Shown here: piece by piece, positions 34,500 to 46,079 of the stretch
Layout: every line of letters begins with the position of its first letter
Numbering within the stretch: position 1 is the stretch's first letter
Origin: Anthonomus grandis grandis
Taxonomy: Eukaryota > Arthropoda > Insecta > Coleoptera > Curculionidae
NCBI RefSeq assembly: GCF_022605725.1
Contig: NC_065546.1
Span: 42,962,227 to 43,026,226, forward strand
Length of the DNA: 64,000 nucleotides
Direction of reading: 5' to 3'
Translations under genes and position numbers: made by a program
The notes under the pieces: generated by a model
The model's database searches: none
Seen by the model: the letters and a program-made list of their open reading frames with translations, nothing else
What the model was told of the DNA's origin: nothing

Positions 34500-36217
34500 A
34501 CTCCGAAAAGGTTTTGGAGCAGTGCATTGGAGGTATAAAAAATGGAAAAATGAAAAGCTTCAGAGACCTATAATATTCCGCGCAGCACTATTATTTCAAA
34601 ACTAAAAGCAATAAAAAATAACTGTATAAACCCACCAGGACGGAAATCCGTTTTTACTGAGGAAGAAGAACAGTATTTTGTTCAACACTGTATTGTGATG
34701 TGTGAGTTTGGCTTGCCCGTGACTCCATTTGATTTAAGATATATTATTAAGATGTATTTGGATAGTACCGGGCGCAATGAATCAAGGTTTCAAAATAATT
34801 TTCCGGGAATACGTTGGATGGAAGGCTTTTTACTGCGGAGAAAAGGCGATTTGTCGAAGAGGCTTTGTAGTAACATTAACAGATGCCGAGCTGCTGTCGA
34901 TGATCAAATTATAAACAAATATTTTGACCATTTAGAAGCCGGAGTTCAAGGGGTTCCTCCAACAGCAATATTTAACTACGACGAAACTAATCTGATAGAT
35001 CCTGGCAAAAAAACTGTTTTAAGTAAGCGAGGCTGCAAATATCCGGAACAAATTAAAAATTCCACTAAAGCGGCAGTTTCTATTATGATGTGTGGCAATG
35101 CTGCAGGTGAATTATGTCCTCCATATGTTAACTATAGGGCCGAAAAAATCTGGGATACGTGGACCGAAGGTGGACCTGCAGGAACCAGATATAATAGAAG
35201 TAAAAGTGGATGGTTTGATGGATCTAGCTTTGAGGACTGGTTTATGTCAATTCTACTTCCCATGATAAAGCGCAGTAGATTTGAAAAATCTATCATGATT
35301 GGAGATAATTTAAGCTCACATATAAGTCCCAAGGTTATTAAATTATGCGAGGAACATAACATTGCCTTTGTAGCATTGCCACCAAACTCGACTCACTTAA
35401 CTCAGCCGCTGGATATTTCTTTTTTCCGACCTTTTAAAATTCATTGGCGGGAAAAGTGTTGGATGAGTGGAAAAGCTCTTCTGCTGGAAGAAGACATCCT
35501 ACAGCCCCTAAAGACGTTTTTTCATCCCTTTTAAACGAATTGCTTGGGAGAACAAAAGAAAATGCTGCAACCAATTTACAGTCTGGTTTTAGAAAAGCAG
35601 GGATTTATCCTTTCAGTCGGGATCAGGTTTTAGCTAGACTTCTCAGCAGCAACAGGGTTAATGAGTCTTCTGATTATGATTTGATCAATAAATCGTTTAC
35701 AGCTTTTCTTGAAAATGTCAGAAAATCAGAAACTGTTCCCCGGATTATCAGGAAAAAGAAAAAATTAAATGTTGAGCCAGGCAAAAGTATAGGACCAGAT
35801 GATATCAACGAGTCTAGTACTTCTGGAATAGAAAAAAAGAAAAAAAGTAAGCAGCTTAATAAATTTGCATTGAGTGATTCAGAGGAAGAAAGTTTAGGAG
35901 AAATTTCTTTAGGCTCCGATACTCTATCAGAGACTTTTAGTGATATGCTACCAACCTTCATTGATGAACCTTCGTCACAAAACAATCAATCTAGTACAAT
36001 ATCTGAAGGGGATTTTGTTATAATCATTTTTGAACAAAAACATTTTCCGGGTGTGGTCGAGAAACAACAAAAAATGGGTACATGGTCAGCTGCATGGCCA
36101 ATACAAAAGGATGTCCTAAAATACTCTAAAGAAGATATTGTAAAGAAAATAGAAAGTCTTAAATTATTTTCTAAGAGTAGACAACTGTATTTAGTTGCAG
36201 AATTGCAAAAAGATTAG
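34500..36217 (+). pseudogene. Tigger/pogo transposase, DD35D, one main frameshift
   Basis: An N-terminal helix-turn-helix is recognisable across small shifts (VLEQCIGGIKNGKMKS at about 34510, NIPRSTIISKLKAI at about 34573). A long open frame covers the CENP-B-like second domain (FTEEEEQYFVQHC, WMEGFLLRRK) and the DDE core. The catalytic acids are in FNYDETNL (34980), MIGDNLSSH (35304) and THLTQPLD (35412); the last two are 36 residues apart, hence DD35D. Near 35452 a shift changes WREK to the second frame, VLDEWKSSSAGRRHP, which stays open through NLQSGFRKAGIYPFSRDQVL and an acidic/lysine-rich tail to the stop at 36215-36217. All three acids are present, so this is a rather young copy, inactivated mainly by the frameshift and N-terminal damage. 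Confidence 0.85.
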
Positions 36218-37639
36218 GCTAGCTAGAACACTTTAATTTTTTTAGTTAATTTAAAAACAAATCTTGTGTGTTTTGATAAAGATAAATCTTCTGTTCTCTA
36301 CTAATTTTGACTGTAAAATGTTTAACCTAAAAATTTGATTTTACTTTTACATATGAGGAGTTATAAGTTTTTTTTTTTGGTAATTGAAGTGCTTGGATAC
36401 GATTGATCGGATATTGAGAAGTATATTAATTTACCCTAAAATACCTTTTTTTTTAATAAATTTCAACTTTAAAATCTGAGTTTTATTTTTCATTATCGGT
36501 GTTTCAGTATACCAACTTTGGTCCAATGCATCATTTAGATGATATAATCATTCTGGACCATAGTTGGGTAACTACGGCCCCAACATTGTACCGCTTATTT
36601 TTTATTTATTTTGCTTTATATATAAGGTCTATCTATAATTTGTTTAAAAAAGCTAATAAGGTCACAACATAGGACAATATCATCATAACAGGAACATATC
36701 TTAAAACAAACATTTAGTCTATAGGGCTTTGTACACTTGTAAAGCAAGAGAAAATCTAAAAAGTGGACTATTGTTATGGGAAATTACGGAACTAATTTAA
36801 ACGTAAAAATCAAAGTATGAAAATATGTATGGTTATGAAATTCTAAACAACTTTTTCTTATAAACTTTTTTATATCTTGCTTAGAAATACTACTTTACCT
36901 ACTCATATAATTTAAAAAGTGCTCGTATCAAGGCATGCTTGATTTTTTTAAAATAAAAATATGCTAAATTTTATTTTTTAATCAAGCTGGATGCCAAATG
37001 CTCAAATTTGAACCCCAACATTTTTTGTAATTTTTACGTATAAATTCGCTCATCCTGGAACATACTGTATAACAAGTAGGTCCTTTTAGATAATCTCCTT
37101 GAATTCAGAAGTTTGAGAGCAACGACAAATCAATAAAATTATTAGCATTGAGGCCTCACAAGTCTTCCAAAGTTTATGACTCCAATATCCTATATAGGTC
37201 ACAAAAGTACCGGGTTATAATCGAACCTGACAATCATATAAATTACCATCTAATATTAATAGCAGTGGTCAGAGCAAAGCCATGAAGAAATAAATTCCAA
37301 TTAGTCCGACATTCATATTATCCAAGCAGAGAGGTGAATTAAATTTCTATTAGGTTTGCAATTTACATGAAACCCCGACATGCCAACAAAATACTCTTGT
37401 CGCTATATAGCGGAGTACGTTTTGAAATTTTAATAAAGATCTCTTTACATTTAGGCACTTATGCAGGTAATAATTTACACTTTATTTTTAGGCATAATTT
37501 TAATGTCCATCGTACTTCTGCCTAAATGATAATTACGTGCAAAATAACGTAAAACTCCCGCACACACTTAGAACGTAACGCTTTTCTATTGTTTCAGTGC
37601 TTAAGGAACATTTAACTAAGCAAATAAGGCTTTTCCTTA

Positions 37640-38754
37640 GCAATTTGAGCTTCTTATTACATTTTAGCGTAAAATCTGCTTCATTTGCACCCTCCGGAAT
37701 ATTACTACAGCAGCAGGGGTTTTGTTCCGAAGTAATTTGGAAGTGAAATAGGACTTATTAGGATTTTAAAGATATTGCGCCCCGGTGTTTTAAACACGTT
37801 CTTTTTTACTAATTCATTTATAATGTAATTTATTTCATTTATGATAATTAGCTTAAAAGATCTTTTAAATATCTCGGTATTAAAATTGACAATTTGTTGA
37901 AATGGGACCTTCATGTCGATGAAATGCTTCAGAAGTTAAGGGGACTTCTTTCAAAATTTATGTACCTTCGAGACTTTTTGACTACCGAACATCTAAAAAT
38001 TGTATATATGTCTCTTGTACAAAGTCATTTAGTTTATGGTATTTTGGGATGGGGAAGCGTTTCTGAAACACATATACAAAAATTAAAATCAATTCAAAAA
38101 TGGTTTTTAAAAATCATTTTTGGGAGAGACAGAATATATCCAACTGATAACCTCTTTTCTGAAAGTAAGATATTAGATTTGCGTCAACTCTATTGTTTAG
38201 AAATCCTTAAATATATAAATAAAAACAAGATACAGTTAAATATCAACCAAAATTCATCTACTAGACAAAACAACTTGGCATATCCAACCACGACTCGTAA
38301 AACTCATGGACAGAGGAGCTTAAAATATTTTGCTCCGAGATTGTATAACATGCTCCCAAATGATATAAGGATGGTTGAAGGCTTTAACTCTTTTAAACGC
38401 AAAGCCAGAAACTGGATATTTTTGAAGGGTAGAGACGTTTTTAATGATTAATTAAATCTTAAATACATCCAATAGATGCTTTTTGTTTCAGGGTGTTTTG
38501 AAATATCAACTTACAGGTTTATATTGTTCTGAGTGTATCCTGAAACGACCCTTCTAACCCGGTTATAGTCTGTTTACCCAATAAAGACATAATTACCTAA
38601 ATTTGACATTTACCCGATTATGTAACAAAACACGCACAGTGTGCTTCAGTGATATTTCTAAACGTTTATATTTTTTTTATTTATTGTATTGGTTAATAAG
38701 TGTATTATGTATATTGTTTAATAAACGTTATTATTATTATTATTATTAATATTA

Positions 38755-38795
<41 letters not shown>

Positions 38796-38796
38796 G
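37640..38796 (+). pseudogene. LINE reverse transcriptase C-terminus with (ATT)n tail
   Basis: FKYLGIKIDNLLKWDLHVDE (about 37865-37924) begins the post-palm region. The frame is then open to 38451: KLRGLLSKFMYLRDFLTTEH, SLVQSHLVYGILGWGSVSE (the thumb motif YGIxxWG) and the conserved C-terminal helices ending FNSFKRKARNWIFLKG. A 3' untranslated stretch leads to an (ATT)n tract (about 38729-38796), the microsatellite-type tail used by some LINE clades instead of poly-A. It is 5'-truncated before the active site. The long open frame points to a fairly recent insertion. Confidence 0.8.
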
Positions 38797-41750
38797 ATGT
38801 TTATACAGGCTAGATAGAGAACACGTAGTTTTTACATGACAAGAGCCGAAAGTTTCACTGGCTTACCAGAAACCTCATCACTTACCGGAAGTAAGCGAGG
38901 AGTAGGGATGTTTCCGGAAATTACGCTCGCCGTCATAACGGAAATGGCCTTACCAGCTGCCGATCCTAAAACTTCTAATCTTGCCAATTCAATCTACTTG
39001 AAAAGCGTATGTTGTCAAGCCTTTTGTGTTTCTAGAGAGGATAAATCAAAAAGTATTTATCTCGTAAATAAGCTTATGCAAGATTTCCTCCTTCTTGATA
39101 TAAAAGTTTGAGAAATAATAAATGTGTTATAGAAAGAGTAATAATAAAGAAGACATCCAAGGAAGCATAAGTTGTATTTCAGCTATTCAGAGCGATTGGG
39201 GTGACAAATTCTTAAATGATTATGAAATTTGTATGAGAGCCACTTTTGTATTAAGAAATGAAATTTATTTATTCACATTTTATAATCAAAAGGTAACTTA
39301 ACTTTTCTTATTAGCCATCGATTACACGACAACACATTTAAAAGAGATTCTTTAAAATCCCAATTTTAATGTCCAATAGGAAAAATTATTGGGTACTCAA
39401 TCAAGATAATAACTGATACTAAAAGGTACAAATAATGATGGACAAATAAAATGGAAACGTTGACTATAAAGGAAAAGAAGTTTTGAACAGCTTGAATTTT
39501 AATTGACCCGACATGCAACTTGACCCTTGAAAATTAACACAATTGAACTGGGTCACTAAAACAACATATTAAATCATTAATTTCTGGATCACACGGACAA
39601 AAGAACTACACAGGATGGGATTTCTGTGGGACATTAGAAGTACTTTTAGACTTGAAACTCATAACAGCTTTAAAAAATATGCAAAAGTCAACACACAATT
39701 AGCAAAAAGTAATAATCAGAAAAAAAATTGTTACTGTTAAGGAATGGACTGTAATAAAGTAAAAAAAAAATTGATAAATGACAAAACCAAAAGACTTATC
39801 TCGATAAGCGTAGGTTTGTACGAACGTATACAGATTGGCGAATGCATCACTACACATATTAATTCCTAACAGACGAGATGTTACAACGCAACCGCCGCGA
39901 CAGTACGCTGGTGTTCGAGGTTCGGGCTCGATTATTTTAGTAAACGTGTGACGTCGTTGGAGGCTTATCTCGCGGTCAAATTTAAAAAAAATATTATGCG
40001 GCATTCAATGTGAGCCAGAAAGACGTACGATTTGAAGAACGTTTGTTAATTTTAACACTGGTTACCGCGCCGCCAGTAGTGGAGGTGAGTAGCTCGGTCT
40101 TCGGAAATTTAATCGCAATCACCGGTATGAAGGTTAAATGTGGCGGGGCGGAATAGTCTGCCACCCAAAATGGCCGAAGCCTAATTTTATAGGTTTTTGT
40201 AATTTTTTTTTAAGTCATGGGTTGATAAATTATGTTACAAACGTGCCAACATCGATTCATCGTACAACTACATAGAGTAGGAGACAGGTAAATTTCAATT
40301 ATGACAGTGTGTTTCTAATAATGAAGTGTTTCTAATAATGTTGAGGTGCATCTTGGATGTATTATCATTTTCTACGCTATAATTATAGATTCAATACTAT
40401 TTTGGACATATCTATGTCACTGTTCTCAATTTAACATTTTTTTACAAAGGGTAACTTAAATAGTTTCGGTCATTCTCCACTAAATTTAAATAATTTTCTA
40501 AATTTTCTAATAAATTTAGTGGAGGATGACCACAACTATTTTAGTTATTCTTTGACTATTAACTCCACTGCAAGTATGGACTACTTCTTTAATTTTTTTT
40601 ACAATTCAGTTTTAACTCTTGAACCTCCACTGGGAAAATGTCTAGTATTTCCTTTTCTTTGTCTTAATCTAGATTAAGATATTCATGCAAATTACTTAAT
40701 GCACTAGTTTGTATATTAGGAATTGCCCAGACTGTCACAGAAATCATAGATTTTTTAAAATTTCCATTGAATCCATCCTTACAAAAATCTTGGAGGAAGA
40801 TCTGTCATGTAAGTCTGACTAAAAATGTCACCAATTATTGAGTTTGCTCCAAACACTTTTCCGGTTCTGATTTTAACAACCCTGATAATCCTGTGCGACT
40901 TAGATAGAATGCTGGAATAGAAATAATATTCAGTTAATTCAGATGGAGTAGAAACACAACACCTATTTGTCTAGTTTCAAGAAAATGATGACATCTAGAT
41001 TAATATATCCTTCTCAAAAACTGATTTCCCTAATCGACTTAATACACCTTAAGTTATACACATTTTTGGATAACCATGGTCATTTAGAGAAAAAGTTTTG
41101 GTTGGTTTATTAACATTTTTTAAAGACTTTTCTTTTTGTGACCAGCATGACATTGTAAAACGAATTGTTCAAGAAACCGAAAATTTGGTAATTTCGCAAT
41201 TACATTTAATTGCATAATTCAAGATTCGCTTATTAAAATTTTTTGAAACTTTGCACGAGGGTTTGCCAGATTGGTCTCTTCAAAAGTTATCTTACATTTT
41301 TTCTGTAAAATGTACAGGAAAGCCAATAATTGACCCCGTTAAAATTTACATGGGATTTCCTATGTTCCGCTCGGCGACGCACCACCCGGTATATCTAAAT
41401 ATTTTAAATGTCCTAAATAAGCAATACTATCTCAAGAACTAAATTTAAATTAAATAATATTTTAGTTGAAGTGTTAATTCTTGAATAAAGTGATGAGGGA
41501 TGTCTGAGATGCAATTTTTTTCCCAGGATTTAAAATTAACAATTTTATTAAAATGTGGGTGTTTCCAAACTGACAACGTATTTTAATAATTTTAAAAGAA
41601 AATAAAATTCTATTTAAATGTATCTCTCATCACTAGTCAGTTAACGCATCACCTTCTGTAATTCTGCAAATTACTTCAAACTGAAATATCGCGCAATAGA
41701 TCAGGCTTAAATTTCCCGCCACACGCCACCCAAGATGGTTGTGTATCGTT
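38797..41750. other. No assignable genes; palindrome at 40445-40554
   Basis: About 3 kb without recognised proteins. A palindrome of 43-bp arms (40445-40487 against 40512-40554, a few mismatches, 24-base loop) is clear. The stretch 39820-40160 is distinctly more GC-rich than its surroundings and carries a 101-codon minus frame (40004-39699) of no known family. 41370-41400 contains CACCACCCGGTATATC, similar to a piece of the 5.2-kb mariner ends. Confidence 0.45.
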
Positions 41751-41791
41751 TTTTCAACACCATCAATGCAATTTCTGTCTTTTCATTAGGC

Positions 41792-42392
41792 AACACGCAT
41801 TTCTCTATATTTGTGTTCTGTGATCGCAATGGAGCGTTTCTCTGGTGAACAGCGTGCATTTTGCGTAAAGCATTATTACGAAAATGGTATTACGAAAATC
41901 ATAATATATTTCATCGATAAGCGAGGCGAAACTGTAAAAGTAAATTTTGACTTAACATTTCTTCGCGCAACTCCATCAATTTGAACCATTTAATGTGCAA
42001 ACATGGTTATAACAAGGTGTCGCGACATGCTATACGTCTAACGAGTCAATTGGGGGTCGTCAATGAAATGTTTGAAGGTAAACTGATGTCGCGCCGAGGG
42101 GATATTCCTTGGCCTCCCAGAAGTCCAGACTTAACCCTTGTGATTACTTGAGATACTTTTACTGAGATACTCTGGAGATACTTGAAAAGTTACAGTAGTT
42201 ACAGTTTATCAATAGGCCAGATTCAAAGAATGCTTCGGTCGAGATGGTGTACATTTGGATAATGTCATTAATACAAATAAAATTTCCCATATGTGTATTT
42301 TAATTTAAATATACACTCGTAATGATATTACTTTTTGTTAAGTTTTCCCGATTTTTTCAAATCCGTTTAACTGTAAGGCCCACCCTGTATAA
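41792..42392 (+). pseudogene. Mariner transposase relic with internal deletion
   Basis: ATG at 41829 opens MERFSGEQRAFCVKHYYENG, the start of a common insect mariner group. The frame decays within about 50 codons. A later fragment (about 42096-42136) gives RRGDIPWPPRSPDLTL, the third catalytic acid region, so most of the catalytic domain between them is deleted. CCCACCCTGTATA at about 42380-42392 looks like the right terminal repeat. The left terminal repeat is not evident. Confidence 0.7.
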
Positions 42393-42618
42393 TATTTTTC
42401 TAATGTAGGAATTACATGTGTAAACCCCGCATGGATTCCTAATTACAATTTTTTTATGTTGTGCATTGCATATTGAAAATTAAAGCGTTTTTCTTATTAA
42501 AATCAAATATAAACTGTAATAAAAATAGAATGTAAACATTATAAAGAAACAAAAAATAATACTCCTAAATAATAAACCTAACAAATAAATCTTTAAATAA
42601 AAGGCTTAAAAAGACCTC
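42393..42618. other. Spacer between two mariner relics
   Basis: AT-rich; probably the 3' untranslated part of the minus-strand mariner that follows. Confidence 0.4.
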
Positions 42619-43373
42619 CTACTTTAGCTTACCAAATATTAGCCTATCGTAAAAGTTGTTTCTTACTTCCAAAAGAGTTTGAGGTAAAATGAAATTGCCA
42701 GATTCAACAGTTTTGTTTCTTAACTCCTCTAAATTCGTTGACCTACTATTATGATGTTTATAAATAGTCTCCTTAAGATAACCCTCCAAATAAAAGTTAT
42801 TTAGTAATAAATCGGGAGATCTTGGAGGCCATTTAACATTGCCAGTCCCACTAGAAGGCGGTCAGAAAAAGTATTTGTTAAAAATTCTTTTACTCTAATC
42901 GCATTATGAGCAGAACATCCATCTTGTTGAAAATAGACTGATCCCGGGTCTATATCAGGGAGGAGTTAAACGGCAGGAAGCTTTTGGCTTTGTAGCAACT
43001 CAAGGTATTTTTCAGCGTTCAAAGTACCATCAATGAAAAATGGCCCAATTATGGGGTCACCCAAAATACTATTCCAAACATTCAACTTTTGAGGGTACTG
43101 AGTACGAAACTGAACACTTCTACTCGATCGTGAAAGCACTACAAACGATTTCTTCCCGTCGTTCTATCTCCTGGACCCTTTTAATGAGTCGTTTTTGAGC
43201 TTTGAAGTGACAATTTCTACATTCTTGGAGGCAAAAAGGTGTCTCAAAATTTGACACGACATTTAAAATAGTTTTAGCACAAGGAAGATTTTAAATATTT
43301 GAGAATAAATCTCTGCCGAATTGCCCCCATAAACCAATAATTGAACTTTTTCAGAACGGGCATAAACAGCCAT
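42619..43373 (-). pseudogene. Second mariner-like transposase, degenerate
   Basis: Start at 43373 (MAVYARSEKVQLLVYGGNSA). The middle is largely lost. From about 43130 down: SSRSVQFRTQYPQKLNVWNS, ILGDPIIGPFFIDGTLNAEK, the catalytic VYFQQDGCSAHNAIRVKEFL (about 42935) and, shifted, GNVKWPPRSPDLLLNNFYLE (about 42845), ending NFYDRLIFGKLK with the stop at 42621-42619. At 755 bp it is shorter than the family's approximately 1 kb, reflecting deletions in the N-terminal half. TATACAGGTTGGTGAATAG (reading inward from about 43594) may be its 5' terminal repeat. Confidence 0.75.
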
Positions 43374-43599
43374 AATGATAAAGATAAATATATTAAAAAA
43401 TTAACATAGCACTTTAAGACTCAACAGTGCAGTATGCAATCACACAGGAAAATGAGGTCTGCTGACACCGTGCCGAAAATAGCAAATCAGACGATCGCAA
43501 TCCGCCACGCCGCTTATCAACTAGAAAGTAAGTGAGAAGCGGTGTTACCATTTATAATGCCTATTTGCAGTCTTCTATTCACCAACCTGTATATCTAGT

Positions 43600-43839
43600 A
43601 CCGTTCGCAGTGCTAGCCACTTCCGCATATGCGCGGTAACTGCGCGTGGCTATGGAACTGCTATTATGCACCCGCCAATTTTAAATTTAATTTAATATTA
43701 TGCAAGTTGTTCCAAGAAATAGTCCAGCTTTTCTCAAAGAGACCGGCTTACATTAAATAGTAACGTAATAGTACAACTGGCCTAATTTTTTCAAAACCTT
43801 AATATTTCCATTTCGTATAATCATTTAGTTAACACTCAG
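43600..43839. other. Short spacer with a GC-rich hairpin
   Basis: TAGCCAC..GTGGCTA (about 43613-43652) encloses ATGCGCGGTAACTGCGCG, an imperfect stem between the mariner and Penelope relics. Confidence 0.3.
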
Positions 43840-44525
43840 GACAGTAGAGACCACTTAATTGAATCGGGAGTTTATTCCTTGAACTGCGGGGATTGTGGTG
43901 CAGTCTATGTGGGCCAATCTAATCGTTAAATCAGGGTATTGGAAAACTTAAGCCTATATAACAAACATAGGAACTCTGACTTACATGAGAACGTGAGAGT
44001 ATTGCATGAGTGTCCTAAGGGTAAAAAGTTGGACCTTCTGAAGAAATTAGAAATAACAAAAGCCAAGAAAAGTCCAGTGATCAACTGCGTCAATGACATT
44101 TTTAATTTTGAACCCCACTTGATTTTTAACCTTGCTTTCAGATACTCCTTAAATAAAATAAAATACCTACCTTACATCAGGTCGGATTAGCTCTATCTTC
44201 TTATAACACTGAGATACTCGGTTCGATTCCTACACTAGGCAAATGTGTTTTATTTGTTCTTAATTTTTTCATATTTGCCTTTAAACCTAACCTCATTTGT
44301 TTGTTTATATTTTTAATATGTAGTAACTAGTCTTCGTCCGATTTTTCCAATTTTAAGAAGATTTAGTGTAAAGTAAGAAGGTACTAGCTTGTAATTTTAG
44401 TGTAAATTAGGTTTCATTGGTAAGTTTTTATAAAGCTTATTGTTTCTGTTTCTTTTTACAGTGAATCTGATGAGGTCTAGTATGGGCGAAACACGTGTAA
44501 TCCTTTGTTTTAATAAATTTGAGAC
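43840..44525 (+). pseudogene. Penelope-like element C-terminus (GIY-YIG endonuclease)
   Basis: SRDHLIESGVYSLNCGDCGA then VYVGQSNR (about 43846-43926) is a GIY-YIG nuclease start: G-V-Y, two cysteines of the CGDC motif, Y-V-G-Q. After a stop, the frame 43939-44190 gives SDLHENVRVLHECPKGKKLD and LLKKLEITKA, the usual C-terminal end of Penelope-like retroelements. Downstream, GATGAGGTCTAGTATGGGCG then AAACACGTGTAATC and AATAAA (about 44468-44515) fit this group's 3' untranslated end. The reverse transcriptase part is absent, so this is a 5'-truncated copy, typical of the class. Confidence 0.7.
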
Positions 44526-44639
44526 CTGTGACTTGGAGTTTGTTTCATTACTATTTTATGCAAGTTGTGTTTAATATTTTAAGAAAAATTGAAAAATTAT
44601 TAAAAAATTATCCAAAAATAATTCAAGTTCATTCCTTAG

Positions 44640-45110
44640 TCTAGTGTTAATATTTTAAGTACCAAGCATTGCCGCCCACCAAAATACATTTTTTTAATGC
44701 GTATTTTGCATTAAAAAAATATAAATAATACAGTATTCTATAAAAGAAAACATTTAAACAAAAATTAAAAATTATAAGCTAATAAGGCACAGTAATGGAC
44801 AAATTTTTACCACTGATATATTACCACTATCCGTTTTAACTGTTACAACTCTACATATACCATCAGAGCCCTAATGCAATTTTACCACTCAAGCAAGTTC
44901 CCACTTTGAAAGGGGCAGTTCCTCATATTTAACTAGTACAAACATATCAATTTTTAGTGGATCAGAATATATATTCCATCTTTGAGATATAAATTGGTTG
45001 CTGCGATTTAATTGATTTTGGTTTCTGGGTATTGATTGGACACTAGCTACACACACATATAGAAGAAACATGCTAATACGGTTCTCAGCTGGCTCACCAC
45101 ATAAACGCAC
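44640..45110 (-). pseudogene. BEL/Pao LTR retrotransposon Pol C-terminus (DUF5641-like)
   Basis: Minus-strand NQFISQRWNIYSDPLKIDMF, VLVKYEELPLSKWELA (about 45010-44889) followed in another frame by GSDGICRVVTVKTDSGNI (about 44860-44805) and KICPLL matches the short domain after the integrase in BEL/Pao Pol proteins (VLVKxxxLPxxxWxLG, then GxDGxxRVVxVKT). The rest of Pol is missing upstream. A GGTGGGCGGCAA tract at about 44685-44670 on the same strand could be the polypurine tract before an LTR, but no LTR pair was found. Confidence 0.6.
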
Positions 45111-46079
45111 ATACTAAAGTTACCAGTTTATTACAATTTACGAGGCGACAGAATCATACTCGCTTCAATTATTATGCACGTCATCAAAACAGTAACCCGA
45201 TCCTAATTACACCCGGTCGATTTTTTTGTCCACCCGAACGCACTTATCTGAAGTAACGGGGGTAATAAATCAAATTGATTAGCGTGCAACCAATTAAACG
45301 TAATTTTAGCCAAAGAGCAACTGTCCATTAATGATTGGATATCCATTAAATTACTTCTGAAGGTTAATTTTAATTTTTTATACTACACTATTTTTAATTT
45401 TTTAAATTACGATTGTGATGTTAGGTTTTATATAATTTTAATATACATTCATAAAATCCTTCAAGAGTGTTCAGAGAGGTTTTTCAGGTTATTGATAATC
45501 ATTCCATGTCTTGGTTTTGCAGGAATTTAACATATTTTCTATGTCTTCCAGGATGAAGTCACATAAATTTCTACAATGAAATACGTTCAAGTATAATAAT
45601 ACTTTTATTTTAAATTCCTGTGCCTGAAAACCTCTTTATTGTCTAGATTTTACTTTTCTCTCCCACTCCCAGATAAAATAGTCCAATTTTATCCAAGAAA
45701 ATTGCCTTTCATTTATTTTCAACTTTTCACGCAATTCTCTCGCGGCTACGTTGTTTCTATTATCATTTTTTTTTTAAGAAAAATAATAAAACCTGATTCG
45801 TATAAAGGTTTTGTAAGGCTCGGCTAATAGATTCAGTCCGCATATTATAACAAAATGAGATTTTCAGGGTTTTAATTAAAACTTTTTGATAAGTGATAAC
45901 CATGGGCTCTTTACTGCTCGAAATATAATGACATTTCCAATATTCCTTAAATTAATGTCATATAGTTCTATTACTTTTGAAAGAAAGAAAGAAAATGTGT
46001 TATATTACGTAAGAATAATCTTGTGTACAAGCATCCTACAAGCTAAAAAAAACAAAAGAAAAATACAATTTCAAAAATT
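45111..46079. other. No recognisable feature
   Basis: AT-rich. A tract of TTCTTTCTTTC-type repeats (complement of 45980-45993) and short open frames only. Its right part is probably the 3' untranslated region of the minus-strand LINE. Confidence 0.4.

Larger units (their letters stand above)
31020..37067 (+). mobile_element. Tigger/pogo element with long inverted ends, enclosing a hAT gene
   Basis: The left end CAGTGTGTCCCAGGATGAGC (31020) pairs with the right end (inward from 37067, CAGTATGTTCCAGGATGAGC); TA flanks each (31018-31019 and 37068-37069). Inverted similarity continues for about 285 bp, to AAAATCAAAGTA-type sequence near 31300 and 36799. Inside, from left to right: a mariner C-terminal scrap on minus, a hAT transposase gene, a small foldback and a Tigger transposase. 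Tigger elements are usually 2-3 kb, so roughly 2.5-3 kb is nested foreign DNA. CAGT ends with a TA target and a pogo transposase inside agree on the family. Confidence 0.8.

Noticed and set aside
38729..38796. (ATT)n as an independent microsatellite
   Set aside because: Its position right after a LINE C-terminus and 3' untranslated stretch makes it the element's tail.
39699..40004. Minus-strand open frame of 101 codons in a GC-richer patch
   Set aside because: No family motif, biased end (phenylalanine/isoleucine-rich), and no splice or polyadenylation context; length is within chance for this composition.
44195..44245. Possible tRNA gene (GGTTCGATTCC B-box-like motif)
   Set aside because: No A box at proper distance and no acceptor stem; it falls in the Penelope 3' region.
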